DNA of 64,000 bases from Thiomicrorhabdus sp965602805. Lineage in GTDB: Bacteria > Pseudomonadota > Gammaproteobacteria > Thiomicrospirales > Thiomicrospiraceae. The stretch is from contig CBFCZK010000001.1 of assembly GCA_965602805.1 (NCBI GenBank), positions 434,001 through 498,000 of the forward strand. The letters are read 5' to 3'. The position numbers were made by a program, and so were the translations under genes. A model generated the notes under the pieces. The model saw nothing but the letters and a program-made list of their open reading frames with translations. It did no database searches and was not told the DNA's origin. Shown here in pieces: positions 8,785 through 17,632 of this stretch. Numbering within the stretch: the stretch's first letter is position 1; the number at the start of each line of letters is the position of its first letter.

Positions 8785-10068
8785 ATGTCATTAATTAAAG
8801 ATATTAAAGCACGTGAAGTAATCGACTCTCGTGGTAATCCAACAGTTGAAGCAGATGTAATCCTTGAAGATGGTTCTTTTGGCCGTGGTATTTCTCCATC
8901 AGGCGCTTCTACAGGTTCTCGTGAAGCAATCGAATTACGTGATGGTGATAAGTCTCGCTATGGCGGAAAGGGTGTTTTAACAGCGGTTAATAATATCAAA
9001 AATGACATTAAGGCTGCTTTAGTGGGTCAAGATGCAACTAATCAAGCTGCAATCGATCAAATCATGATCGACCTTGATGGTACTCATAACAAAGCTCGTT
9101 TAGGTGCTAACGCAATCCTAGCGGTTTCTATTGCAACGGCTCAAGCAGCTGCGGCATCAAAAGGTGTTCCATTATTTGTATATCTGAAAACGGATGACTA
9201 CAAAATGCCGGTGCCTATGATGAATATCATCAATGGTGGTGAGCATGCTGATAACTCAGTTGATTTTCAGGAGTTCATGATTGTTCCTGTTGGCGCGCCA
9301 AGCATTTCTGAAGCAATTCGTTACGGTTCTGAAATCTTCCACGAACTTAAGTCAGTCTTAAGCAAGAAAGGTTATAACACAGCTGTTGGTGATGAAGGTG
9401 GTTTTGCACCGGATCTTAAGTCAAACGAAGAAGCGATTACCGTTATCCTTGAAGCGATTGAAAATGCAGGTTATGTTGCTGGTAAAGACATTATGATTGC
9501 AATGGATGCGGCATCTTCTGAACTTTATAAAGATGGTATGTACTATCTAGGTTCTGAAGATAAAACATTAACCTCTAAAGAGATGGTTGACCTGTTATCT
9601 AGCTGGGTTGATAAGTATCCAATCATCTCAATTGAAGATGGTTTAGATGAGTCTGATTGGGATGGTTTCAAGTACCAAACTGAAAAAGATGGTCACCGTC
9701 TACAGATCGTTGGTGATGACTTGTTTGTAACGAACCCAAAAATCCTTAAAGAAGGGATTGATAAGAATATTGGTAACTCTATCTTAATCAAAATCAACCA
9801 AATCGGTACTTTGACTGAAACCTTCGAAGCGATTCGTATGGCGAAAGAAGCAGGTTATACTGCGGTTATCTCTCACCGTTCTGGTGAAACAGAAGATACG
9901 GTTATCGCAGATATTGCAGTTGCAACCGGTTCTGGTCAAATCAAAACAGGTTCACTTTCTCGTACCGATCGTATTGCTAAATACAATGCATTGATTCGTA
10001 TTGAAGAAGCATTGGGTGCAGATGCCGTTTATCCAGGAATGGATGCTTTCTATAACTTGAAAAAGTAA
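8785..10068 (+). CDS. eno: enolase
   Basis: Enolase interconverts 2-phosphoglycerate and phosphoenolpyruvate. The 427-residue protein has the SGASTGSREAIELRD loop (about 37-51), the GDEGGFAPD segment with the catalytic Glu (about 205-213), the metal ligands in MDAASSE and SIEDGLDE, KINQIGTL with the catalytic Lys (about 336) and SHRSGETEDT. AGGAAA precedes the ATG. It lies in the pyrG-kdsA-eno-ftsB order and supplies phosphoenolpyruvate, the co-substrate of KdsA. Confidence 0.98.
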   Translation: MSLIKDIKAREVIDSRGNPTVEADVILEDGSFGRGISPSGASTGSREAIELRDGDKSRYGGKGVLTAVNNIKNDIKAALVGQDATNQAAIDQIMIDLDGTHNKARLGANAILAVSIATAQAAAASKGVPLFVYLKTDDYKMPVPMMNIINGGEHADNSVDFQEFMIVPVGAPSISEAIRYGSEIFHELKSVLSKKGYNTAVGDEGGFAPDLKSNEEAITVILEAIENAGYVAGKDIMIAMDAASSELYKDGMYYLGSEDKTLTSKEMVDLLSSWVDKYPIISIEDGLDESDWDGFKYQTEKDGHRLQIVGDDLFVTNPKILKEGIDKNIGNSILIKINQIGTLTETFEAIRMAKEAGYTAVISHRSGETEDTVIADIAVATGSGQIKTGSLSRTDRIAKYNALIRIEEALGADAVYPGMDAFYNLKK

Positions 10069-10099
10069 ATTAGAAGAAGCAGATTAAAAGGAAAGCTCA

Positions 10100-10438
10100 G
10101 TGAAAAAGATTTATCTTGGATTGGCTTTTCTTATTCTGATTTTACAAGCTCGCTTATTGTCCTCCGAAGGAGGGCTTGGCGAGCTTTTTGCGTTACAGGA
10201 GCAGCTGAAAACACTGGAGATTTCACTTGAAGAGCAACGTTTAGTTAATGCTCAGCTGGTGCAGCAGGTTAAAGATTTACAGTTAGACACGGCTTCGATT
10301 GAAACCATCGCTCGGCAAACGCTTGGCATGATTAAGAAGAACGAAGTGTTTATTAATGTGATTGAGCTTAAACCAGTCAAAGAGGAAGGTGTTTCGGATG
10401 AAATCGTTAATCTACCAGGCCTGGTAGATTCTCAATAG
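10100..10438 (+). CDS. ftsB: cell division protein FtsB
   Basis: A short bitopic inner-membrane protein of the FtsQBL divisome complex. It has one N-terminal membrane segment (about residues 4-17), then a coiled coil with heptad Leu/Val (about 28-62) and the conserved ARQTLGMIKKNEVF segment near residues 71-84. The start is GTG at 10100, with AAAGGAAAG upstream. At 112 residues it is slightly longer than E. coli FtsB (103). The position directly after eno is classical. A 22-bp palindrome overlaps its last codons and encodes Asn-Leu-Pro-Gly-Leu-Val-Asp. Confidence 0.92.
   Translation: MKKIYLGLAFLILILQARLLSSEGGLGELFALQEQLKTLEISLEEQRLVNAQLVQQVKDLQLDTASIETIARQTLGMIKKNEVFINVIELKPVKEEGVSDEIVNLPGLVDSQ
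10409..10430. repeat. ACCAGGCCTGGT palindrome, 22-bp copy at the 3' end of ftsB
   Basis: AATCTACCAGG and its exact reverse complement abut to give a perfect 22-bp palindrome, 8 bases before the ftsB stop codon ends. Downstream lie a second short hairpin (10434-10452) and a convergent gene. It may terminate ftsB transcription, but no T run follows. Confidence 0.9.
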
Positions 10439-10519
10439 ATCATCGATCTATTCAAACGTAGCGGATATTTCATGCTTATAACGTCTGTTCAGTCTAGGTG
10501 AAGAGGTTTTCAAAGGTGC

Positions 10520-11116
10520 TTACTGTGCTTTAAGAAAAATATTCACCGCACCTGTTCCGCCACTTCTCGTAGGTGCGCTGCTAAAAGCAATCACAGCTTT
10601 AAGTGTTTTCAACTCTTGATTTACAAGGTTCTTAAGTGGGGGATATTCCTCTTTCGAGTTATAGCCTTTGCCATGAATGATACGGATATAGCGTTGTTTA
10701 AGGTGAAAAGCCTCTCTGATAAAGTCATGGAGAGTAATTTTGGCATCTTCAAGTGTCATGCCGTGAAGGTCTAACTCTGAGGAGACTTCAAAATCGCCTT
10801 TTTTGAGCTTGGAAAGCTCTTGTAGGCGAATACCTTTTTGATGAAACAGCAGGCTTTCAAAAGCACCAACCGGTTTTGAAAAACCGTCAGTTTGACGAGT
10901 TTCAATGGCCGCGTGATGTGTTTGTTCACGTTGTCGTTTTCTCAGCTGTTGCAGGGTTTCTTTTGCCTGTTGCTGTAGTTTTTTTGGGCTGTACTGTGCC
11001 GTGACATTGCCTTTTTTTATAGGGGCAACATCCGTCATGGCGGTGAGAAATGTGGATTTATCTTCTTCTGTCATCTTTGAGGCTATATAATTCTTCAAGC
11101 TTTTATCTAAATTCAA
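10520..11116 (-). CDS. Smr-domain protein (SmrA/SmrB type)
   Basis: A 198-residue protein with a C-terminal Smr domain: the SELDLHGMT motif (DLHG, about residues 113-121) and IRIIHGKG (about 142-150), then SSAPTRSGGTGAVNIFL. Such domains bind nucleic acid and can nick it; E. coli SmrB cleaves mRNA at collided ribosomes. The N-terminal half is charged and likely helical. The TTG at 11116 has no clear ribosome site. An ATG at 11074 (MTEEDKSTF) aligns better with the usual family start, so the gene may be 14 residues shorter. Smr family certain, SmrA versus SmrB not resolved. Confidence 0.85.
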   Translation of the reverse strand: MNLDKSLKNYIASKMTEEDKSTFLTAMTDVAPIKKGNVTAQYSPKKLQQQAKETLQQLRKRQREQTHHAAIETRQTDGFSKPVGAFESLLFHQKGIRLQELSKLKKGDFEVSSELDLHGMTLEDAKITLHDFIREAFHLKQRYIRIIHGKGYNSKEEYPPLKNLVNQELKTLKAVIAFSSAPTRSGGTGAVNIFLKAQ

Positions 11117-11189
11117 ACTTTAACGCTTATATATCCAAATAAATTAATGATATAAGTAACGTTAAAGCCCACTAAAGGTTCTATTCTAC

Positions 11190-11963
11190 ATGATGAAAAT
11201 ATTACTCTCCAATGATGATGGTTATTTTTCGCCAGGAATTCAAGTGTTGTTTGAAAGCCTACAGCGAGAATTTGAGTTTAAGAGTCTCGTCATTATGGCA
11301 CCAGAACGTAATCGCAGTGCCGCGAGTAACTCCTTAACGTTACTTGAGCCGCTAAGAGTTCATACTCACAGTGCAGCTAACTGTGCACCAAATTGTCAGG
11401 TCTTCAGTGTCAACGGCACACCAACCGATTGTGTTCATCTCGGTGTAAATGGTGGGTTAGGCTATCAACCAGATATCGTACTTTCAGGAATTAATGCCGG
11501 TGCTAACATGGGAGATGATGTCATTTACTCGGGTACGGTTGCTGCTGCAACGGAGGGACGTTTTTTAGGTAAGCCTTCTATCGCGATTTCTTTGTGTGGT
11601 GATCAGTACTTTGCCACTGCGGCACATGTGTTGATTAATTTTTTGAAACAGATGCCAAGTATGACCTTAAGTCCAGATACAATTATTAATATCAATGTGC
11701 CAGATATTCCTTTAGAGGCCTTAAAGGGCGTTAAGGTGACCCGTTTAGGCAAGCGCCATGTTTCAGAACCTGTCGTTAAGCAGAATGACCCTCGTGGTTT
11801 GCCTATTTATTGGATCGGTCCAGCGGGAAACGCCTCTGATGCAGGAGAAGGTACAGACTTTCATGCCGTCGAATCTGGATATGCCTCTATTACGCCCCTT
11901 AAAATTGATTTAACCCATTACGAAATGATGAATCAGTTATCTGATTGGGCTGAAAGCTATTAG
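11190..11963 (+). CDS. surE: 5'/3'-nucleotidase SurE
   Basis: SurE is a metal-dependent phosphatase acting on nucleoside monophosphates, associated with stationary-phase survival. The N-terminal ILLSNDDGYFSPG (metal ligands Asp-Asp) and the later SVNGTPTDCV and LSGINAGANMGDDVIYSGTVAAA segments are intact; 257 residues is normal. Two tandem ATG codons (11190, 11193) are both possible starts. It opens the conserved order surE-pcm-yqaA-nlpD. Confidence 0.96.
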   Translation: MMKILLSNDDGYFSPGIQVLFESLQREFEFKSLVIMAPERNRSAASNSLTLLEPLRVHTHSAANCAPNCQVFSVNGTPTDCVHLGVNGGLGYQPDIVLSGINAGANMGDDVIYSGTVAAATEGRFLGKPSIAISLCGDQYFATAAHVLINFLKQMPSMTLSPDTIININVPDIPLEALKGVKVTRLGKRHVSEPVVKQNDPRGLPIYWIGPAGNASDAGEGTDFHAVESGYASITPLKIDLTHYEMMNQLSDWAESY

Positions 11964-12008
11964 AACTATTAGAGTTTTTATGAAAACACCTATTGGAAAG
12001 CAGGCCTT

Positions 12009-12758
12009 ATGACGGTTCTTCGAAAAAAAGAGACGCCATTGGTTTACCCTAATGCGGCCTTTGAGCAGTATCAAGGGGTTGGCATGACGTCTCAGCGTAC
12101 GCGCAATCGTTTGGTGACTCGCTTAATTGATCTCGGTGTTACAGATCAAAGGGTTCTCGATGTGATGCGAGTCGTTCCTCGCCATCTTTTTTTGGACGAG
12201 GCTATGGCCAGTCGTTCTTATGAAGATACCGCGTTACCGATAGGTTACGGACAAACGATTTCTCAGCCTTGGGTTGTCGGCAAAATGACTCAGTGGTTAT
12301 TTGCCAATACCGCTCAACAGCCGATTAAATCCGTACTCGAAATTGGAACGGGCTCAGGTTATCAAACGGCCATTCTAGCGCTGCTTGCCAATGAAATTTT
12401 TACCGTTGAGAGAATAGCACCGTTGTCTCAACGTGCACAGGGCATTTTAAACCAACTTGCGTTAGATAATATTCAATATGAAATCAGTGATGGTCACTGG
12501 GGATGGCCGAGCATCCAGTCTCAAGCGACTTTTAGCCGTTCAAAAGCCCCACAGTTTGATGCGATTATCTCTGCGGCATCACCAGCAGAATTGCCCCAAG
12601 AACTGCTTCAACAATTAAGAGTCGGCGGCCGTTTAGTGATGCCTCTAGGCGAAGAAAAACAGTTACTCTTCGGTTTTGAAAAGACTGCAGAAGGTGTTGT
12701 TAAGACCTGCTTAGGGGAGGTCATGTTTGTCCCGATGAAACAAGGAATTCAAAATTGA
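12009..12758 (+). CDS. pcm: protein-L-isoaspartate O-methyltransferase
   Basis: Pcm methylates isoaspartyl residues so that damaged proteins can be repaired. The SAM-binding motif VLEIGTGSGYQTAILA lies near residues 112-127, preceded by the family segment DTALPIGYGQTISQPWVVG. At 249 residues it is about 40 longer than E. coli Pcm (208), because of an N-terminal extension before the MTSQRTRNRL segment. The gene after it begins inside its stop codon, so the two are translationally coupled. Confidence 0.95.
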   Translation: MTVLRKKETPLVYPNAAFEQYQGVGMTSQRTRNRLVTRLIDLGVTDQRVLDVMRVVPRHLFLDEAMASRSYEDTALPIGYGQTISQPWVVGKMTQWLFANTAQQPIKSVLEIGTGSGYQTAILALLANEIFTVERIAPLSQRAQGILNQLALDNIQYEISDGHWGWPSIQSQATFSRSKAPQFDAIISAASPAELPQELLQQLRVGGRLVMPLGEEKQLLFGFEKTAEGVVKTCLGEVMFVPMKQGIQN

Positions 12759-13339
12759 AATTATTTACAACGCTCTATGACAAAGCTTTAACTTGGGCGC
12801 GCCACCCTAAAGCGACTTGGTATTTAAGCGGCATGAGTTTTGCAGAATCTTCATTTTTTCCGATTCCGCCGGATGTGATGCTAATGCCAATGAGCTTGGC
12901 AACCCCCAAAAAGGCCTTTTATTATGCTTGGTTGACGACTATTTTTTCATTGTTGGGTGGTCTATTGGGTTACGCCATTGGTTACTGGGCAATTGACTTC
13001 GTGCTACCTTTTATTGAATCAATTGGCTACATGCATAAAATGGAACGGGTCGAACAATTCTTCGAGGAATATGGTATCTGGATTATCTTCATTGCGGGGT
13101 TTAGTCCAGTGCCTTATAAATTATTTACAGTGACCGCCGGCGCTACGAGTATGGCGTTGTTGCCATTTGTGATTGCTTCTTTCATTGGCCGTGGCGCGCG
13201 TTTCTATTTGGTGGCTGGACTAATGAAGTGGGGCGGTGCCAAAATGGAAGCCTCTATTCGTAAGTGGGTTGATTGGTTAGGTTGGGGCTTTGTGCTTATA
13301 TTGACGGTTTACCTTTTGACTAAATATTACGCACACTAA
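12755..13339 (+). CDS. yqaA: YqaA-type SNARE-associated (DedA-like) membrane protein
   Basis: A 194-residue inner-membrane protein with about four membrane segments. It carries the SFAESSFFPIPPDVML signature (about residues 27-42), with the conserved Glu and prolines of the VTT/DedA superfamily, and GFSPVPYKLFTVTAGAT further on. The start is TTG at 12755, overlapping the pcm stop, with AAGGA nine bases upstream. Family members are thought to be phospholipid-scramblase-like transporters; the function of YqaA itself is not established. Its place between pcm and nlpD is conserved. Confidence 0.88.
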   Translation: MKLFTTLYDKALTWARHPKATWYLSGMSFAESSFFPIPPDVMLMPMSLATPKKAFYYAWLTTIFSLLGGLLGYAIGYWAIDFVLPFIESIGYMHKMERVEQFFEEYGIWIIFIAGFSPVPYKLFTVTAGATSMALLPFVIASFIGRGARFYLVAGLMKWGGAKMEASIRKWVDWLGWGFVLILTVYLLTKYYAH

Positions 13340-13358
13340 TGGACGACTTAAGGAATCT

Positions 13359-14210
13359 ATGAATTTTTTACCTAGATTAACTTTATTGACGAATGCTCAT
13401 CTTATTAAGGGCTGCGGACTGATTTTAGTAGGACTATTTTTAAGTAGTTGTAGTTCGCCTGTGAAGTACGAAACAAGAAATGGTTCAACAGTAGGTTCTA
13501 CAAGTGCTGCATCTTCTGTGAAGCGCTTCTCCCAATGTAAACCTTATTATAAAGTGGTTTCTGGTGACACCTTAAGTGACATTGCCGAGCAGTGCCAAGT
13601 CAGTATGCGGGCATTAGCGAAAACCAATGCGTTACTCCCGCCTTACTTTATTTATGTTAACCAAGAGTTGGCTATGCCTTATGAGGATGGAAGCGTATCT
13701 TCTCAGCAGAAGACAGTAAAAAATAGCCAGCCACGCAATACATCTAAAGCTTCTTCATCCAGCGTCAAAGCTGTAACTCCTGTTGTGAGCTCGGCAAAGA
13801 GAATAGCCCGTCAGTCAAAATCTCAAGTTAAGACCAAAGATTATAAATGGCAATGGCCGATGCACTCCAAGCTCGAACATCGTTTTATTCGGGATTCGGT
13901 AGGTTTATCGGTATTAGAAGTTTACGGATTGCCGGGGCAGGCTGTCAAAACCGTCGCACCAGGCAGTGTGGTGTACGCTGGCAATGGTATTGTTAATTAT
14001 GGTTGGATGATTGTGATAAAACATGATGATGACTATATGTCTATCTACGCACATAACAGTGCTTTACTGGTTAAAGAGGGGGATAGGGTGAAACGCGGTC
14101 AGCAGATAGCGACTATGGGGGCTACCGGCAATACTGACAAGCCTAAGCTCTATTTAGAAGCGCGTTATCAAGGTCGAAAAATCGATATTCGTAAAGTCTT
14201 GAAGAAATAG
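13359..14210 (+). CDS. nlpD: NlpD-like LysM/LytM lipoprotein, amidase activator
   Basis: A lipoprotein with lipobox Leu-Ser-Ser-Cys31, a LysM peptidoglycan-binding domain (about residues 62-107), a Ser/Lys-rich linker, and a C-terminal LytM (M23) domain (about 160-283). The zinc ligands of active M23 peptidases are missing: the first motif reads HRFIRD and the last YLEARY in place of the usual His-containing motif. This fits NlpD/EnvC proteins, which activate cell-division amidases rather than cut peptidoglycan. It follows yqaA closely. In many gammaproteobacteria rpoS comes next; here it does not. Confidence 0.9.
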   Translation: MNFLPRLTLLTNAHLIKGCGLILVGLFLSSCSSPVKYETRNGSTVGSTSAASSVKRFSQCKPYYKVVSGDTLSDIAEQCQVSMRALAKTNALLPPYFIYVNQELAMPYEDGSVSSQQKTVKNSQPRNTSKASSSSVKAVTPVVSSAKRIARQSKSQVKTKDYKWQWPMHSKLEHRFIRDSVGLSVLEVYGLPGQAVKTVAPGSVVYAGNGIVNYGWMIVIKHDDDYMSIYAHNSALLVKEGDRVKRGQQIATMGATGNTDKPKLYLEARYQGRKIDIRKVLKK

Positions 14211-14290
14211 TTCATCGTAAAAAAATTATGTTGCAGAAAAACCCTTAAGCAATTATTACGGGTAACTCTTTGGGTTTAGTACGCTAAGAC

Positions 14291-14310
14291 AGGCTACTAA
14301 ACAGTAGCCT
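14291..14310. terminator. hairpin between nlpD and the Mth938-like gene
   Basis: AGGCTACT and AGTAGCCT pair around a 4-base loop. It lies between convergent genes, but neither side has a good T run, so termination is only a possibility. Confidence 0.4.
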
Positions 14311-14326
14311 TAAAAAGATTCTGCGG

Positions 14327-14695
14327 TTACATTACCAGCGCAAGAACAACATCTCTGTCTTCAGTGGTTAGAACATTATAGGTTCGACAAGCCGCATCAT
14401 TCGCCATGACTTCCAATCCCACGCCTTTTGATGCGCAATAAGAAAACATCTTCGGTTCTGGAAACACTTGTTTGTCCCCCGTTCCTAAAATAATCACTTC
14501 TGATTTTGTCGCTAAAAGTTGATCAAGATGCTCTGTATTCAATGTTTCGATAGAAGTGCACGGCCATTCATTTTCAGTCGTAAATTGAGTAATGAAACAA
14601 CTTTCCGTAAAGGTTAAATTATTTACTTTGACCAGGCCTGGTTCATAATGTTTCACAGCAAATACGTTTGAATCTCGGTGTTCTGTAAATTTCAT
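14327..14695 (-). CDS. Mth938-like (DUF498) domain protein
   Basis: A 122-residue single-domain protein of the DUF498/Mth938 family, related to the mitochondrial complex I assembly factor NDUFAF3. The family pattern is visible in VIILGTGDKQVFP (about 68-80) and the MANDAACRTYNVL segment near 97-109. The molecular role in bacteria is unknown. It has AAGG about 10 bases before the ATG and lies alone, opposite nlpD and alaC. A palindrome copy falls in its N-terminal region, encoding Glu-Pro-Gly-Leu-Val-Lys. Confidence 0.85.
   Translation of the reverse strand: MKFTEHRDSNVFAVKHYEPGLVKVNNLTFTESCFITQFTTENEWPCTSIETLNTEHLDQLLATKSEVIILGTGDKQVFPEPKMFSYCASKGVGLEVMANDAACRTYNVLTTEDRDVVLALVM
14631..14642. 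repeat. ACCAGGCCTGGT palindrome, copy in the Mth938-like gene
   Basis: Exact 12-bp core inside coding sequence. The flanks are not complementary beyond the core, except for a G-T wobble. Confidence 0.9.
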
Positions 14696-14793
14696 GAAAG
14701 CTTATCCTTGTGTAGGCTTCTATCTTAACAAAGAGCCTAATCCTAAATGTAAATTAATCGCGCTATTAAAGCGGTTTTTAGCCTCTTTTTCAA

Positions 14794-14821
14794 TTGACGA
14801 AAAAAAATGATGCTGTATCAT
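14794..14821 (+). promoter_or_regulatory. probable alaC promoter
   Basis: TTGACG (14794-14799), 16-base spacer, TATCAT (14816-14821). It leaves a leader of about 105 bases before the alaC GTG, in which no clear attenuator was seen. Confidence 0.6.
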
Positions 14822-14933
14822 TATTCCTTTAATAAAATCCCCTTATGTCCGTGTTGTCTAGACGTTCAAGGCTTTAAGTTTGGTTCTAAGCCTGAACAAG
14901 GCAGCACTGTAAAATTATTGAAGGCTATCCATC

Positions 14934-16130
14934 GTGTCAGACGATTTTCAAAGAATAAACAGGCTCCCTCCTTATGTGTTTAATATTGTTGGCGAGTTAA
15001 AAGCAGAAGCCCGTCGTAGAGGGGAAGATATCATTGATTTTGGGATGGGAAATCCAGATCAAGATACGCCTAAACACATCGTCGATAAGTTGATTGAAGT
15101 CGTTCAACGTGAAGGAACACACCGTTATTCGGTCTCTCAGGGGATTCCTCGTTTACGTAAAGCAATCTGTAACTGGTATAAAACCAAGTTTGATGTTGAA
15201 CTCGATTATGAAACTGAAGCGGTTGTCACCATCGGTTCTAAAGAAGGTTTAGCGCATCTTGCGTTGGCGACGGTTGATAGAGGTGATACTGTTTTAGTGC
15301 CTAATCCAGCTTATCCAATTCACCCTTATGGTTTTGTGATTGCCGGTGCCGATGTGCGTCACGTTAAGATGACGCCGGATGTCGATTTCTTTGAAGAACT
15401 TGAAAAAGCCATTAAAGAGTCATGGCCGAAGCCGAAGATGTTAGTGCTTAACTTTCCTGGAAACCCAACCACGCAAACCGTTGATTTAGAGTTTTTTGAA
15501 AGAGTGATTGCCATTGCCAAAGAACATAATATTTGGGTCATTCATGATCTAGCCTATGCGGATATCGTGTTTGATGGTTATGTCGCCCCATCTATTATGC
15601 AGGTGGAAGGTGCTAAAGACATCGCGGTTGAGTTCTATACCTTATCTAAAAGTTACAACATGCCTGGTTGGCGTGTTGGTTTCATGGTCGGTAATCCAGT
15701 CTTAGTCAATGCACTTAAACGCATGAAGTCGTATTTAGATTACGGTACCTTTACACCGATTCAGGTGGCGGCTATTACCGCTTTAGAAGGCCCGCAAGAG
15801 TGTGTGCAAGAAATCTGTGACATGTATAAACTTCGCCGTGATGTGCTTTGTGATGGTCTTAATACGATTGGTTGGCCAGTTGTGCCGCCAAAAGCGACCA
15901 TGTTTGTTTGGGCACCCATCCCTGAAGAATATAAAGCGATGGGCTCGATTGAATTCTCTAAGAAATTATTAACAGATGCGAAAGTTGCGGTTTCACCGGG
16001 TGTTGGATTTGGTGATTACGGTGATGACCACGTGCGCTTTGGTTTGATTGAGAACGAACATCGTACGCGTCAAGCAATACGTGGTATTCGAGATATGTTT
16101 AGAAAAGATGGCTTAATCAAACAAGATTAA
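14934..16130 (+). CDS. alaC: AlaC-type alanine transaminase (PLP aminotransferase)
   Basis: A fold-type I aminotransferase of 398 residues. It has FGMGNPDQDTP near residue 40, the LNFPGNPTTQ substrate loop (about 174-183) and the PLP-lysine motif TLSKSYNMPGWRVGF (about 237-251). The family exchanges amino groups between alanine and 2-oxoglutarate/pyruvate. The start is GTG with AAGG upstream. It lies 60 bases before hom, an arrangement common in gamma- and betaproteobacteria, so the two may be cotranscribed. Confidence 0.92.
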   Translation: MSDDFQRINRLPPYVFNIVGELKAEARRRGEDIIDFGMGNPDQDTPKHIVDKLIEVVQREGTHRYSVSQGIPRLRKAICNWYKTKFDVELDYETEAVVTIGSKEGLAHLALATVDRGDTVLVPNPAYPIHPYGFVIAGADVRHVKMTPDVDFFEELEKAIKESWPKPKMLVLNFPGNPTTQTVDLEFFERVIAIAKEHNIWVIHDLAYADIVFDGYVAPSIMQVEGAKDIAVEFYTLSKSYNMPGWRVGFMVGNPVLVNALKRMKSYLDYGTFTPIQVAAITALEGPQECVQEICDMYKLRRDVLCDGLNTIGWPVVPPKATMFVWAPIPEEYKAMGSIEFSKKLLTDAKVAVSPGVGFGDYGDDHVRFGLIENEHRTRQAIRGIRDMFRKDGLIKQD

Positions 16131-16190
16131 ACAAAATTATAATTTGCTAGCATACGAGTTGCTAGTAAGTAGACGTTAGGAAAAACCCAA

Positions 16191-17501
16191 ATGAAAACAG
16201 TGAAAATCGGCTTATTAGGATTAGGAACTGTTGGTGGTGGTACGGTCGATATCATCAACAATACCATGCCAGAAATTCAACGCCGTTTAGGGCAAAATAT
16301 CGAAATTGCGATTATTGCTGTGCGCGATTTAGATCGTCCACGTTCTGTTGATACGACGGGCATCCAGCTAACAGACAACACGGCAGAAGTCATCAATCAT
16401 CCTGATGTTGATATTGTGGTTGAATTAATGGGCGGCACAGCTCTAGCGAAAGAATTGTTAGAGACAGCCATCCATAATGGTAAGCATGTCGTGACGGCCA
16501 ATAAAGCACTGATTGCTGAACATGGTAATAGCTTGTTTGCTTTGGCCAAAAAACATAACGTCATCGTTAATTACGAAGCCGCTGTTGCGGGCGGAATTCC
16601 TGTGATTAAGGCGGTTCGTGAAGGTCTTGCAGCGAATAAGATAGAGTGGATTGCCGGAATTATTAATGGCACGGGTAACTACATTCTGACCGAGATGAAA
16701 AAGCCTGGTGCTGATTTTTCCAAGGTTCTTAAAGTGGCTCAAGAATTAGGTTATGCGGAAGCGGATCCAACGTTTGATGTGGAAGGTATTGATGCCGCGC
16801 ATAAACTAACGATTCTAGCTTCAATCGCATTTGGTATTGAGCTACAATTCAACAAGGTTTACACCGAAGGTATCAGTAAAGTATCTGCGGATGATATTCG
16901 TTTCGCTGATAACCTGGGGTATGAAATTAAACACCTAGGCATGGCGAGCCGTACTGAAAATGGTTATTCATTGCGCGTGCACCCGACTTTAGTGCCAAAA
17001 TCAGTATTGATTGCTAATGTCAGTGGCGTTATGAATGCGGTTATGGCTTACGGTGATCATGTGGGTCCAACCATGTATTACGGTCCTGGTGCCGGTGCTG
17101 GGCCAACGGCGAGTTCAGTGGTTGCTGATATTATTGATGTTATTCGTTGGAAAGATCAACCACAAGCGGATCAAGTGCCAGCGTTAGGGTTTGCATCTGA
17201 TCAATTGCAGTCCGTGCCAGTAGTTTCGATTGAAGAGATTGAAACCAGCTATTACGTCCGTTGTTTTGCACAGGATCATGCGGGTGTTTTGGCTAAAATT
17301 ACAACCATATTAGCAGACTCTAATATCAGTATCGAGAATCTACATCAAGAACCATCTGCTCAAAAGTCGAGTGATGCAACGCTGGTACTGATTACCAATA
17401 AGGTCAAAGAGTCGAAGATGAATTCAGCTTTATTAACCCTGTCTCAGTTACCTGAAATTGATGATGAGATTATGCGAATTCGTATTGAAACGTTGGGTTA
17501 G
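16191..17501 (+). CDS. hom: homoserine dehydrogenase
   Basis: Reduces aspartate semialdehyde to homoserine, the branch point to threonine and methionine. It has the N-terminal Rossmann motif GLLGLGTVGGG (about 7-17), the catalytic-domain segments GIINGTGNYILTEM and EADPTFDVEGIDAAHK, and a C-terminal ACT domain (about 355-436, beginning YYVRCFAQDHAGVLAKI), which usually confers threonine feedback inhibition. It is the monofunctional type of 436 residues without aspartokinase. A strong terminator follows it, although thrC lies only one gene away. Confidence 0.97.
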   Translation: MKTVKIGLLGLGTVGGGTVDIINNTMPEIQRRLGQNIEIAIIAVRDLDRPRSVDTTGIQLTDNTAEVINHPDVDIVVELMGGTALAKELLETAIHNGKHVVTANKALIAEHGNSLFALAKKHNVIVNYEAAVAGGIPVIKAVREGLAANKIEWIAGIINGTGNYILTEMKKPGADFSKVLKVAQELGYAEADPTFDVEGIDAAHKLTILASIAFGIELQFNKVYTEGISKVSADDIRFADNLGYEIKHLGMASRTENGYSLRVHPTLVPKSVLIANVSGVMNAVMAYGDHVGPTMYYGPGAGAGPTASSVVADIIDVIRWKDQPQADQVPALGFASDQLQSVPVVSIEEIETSYYVRCFAQDHAGVLAKITTILADSNISIENLHQEPSAQKSSDATLVLITNKVKESKMNSALLTLSQLPEIDDEIMRIRIETLG

Positions 17502-17581
17502 GGTTAGGTTTAAGCTGCACTAGATTTTAAATACGCACTCAGCAAAAATCTTTTGCAAAGCAATTTGCAGAACAATAAAAG

Positions 17582-17602
17582 TCGGGCTTGCCCGATTTTT
17601 TT
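17582..17602 (+). terminator. intrinsic terminator after hom
   Basis: A short GC-rich stem TCGGGC / GCCCGA followed by seven or more T residues, just before the ribosome site of the next gene. It may attenuate rather than fully stop read-through from hom. Confidence 0.85.
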
Positions 17603-17632
17603 ATGGTCGGATATCTATGATTGGAGAGAATA

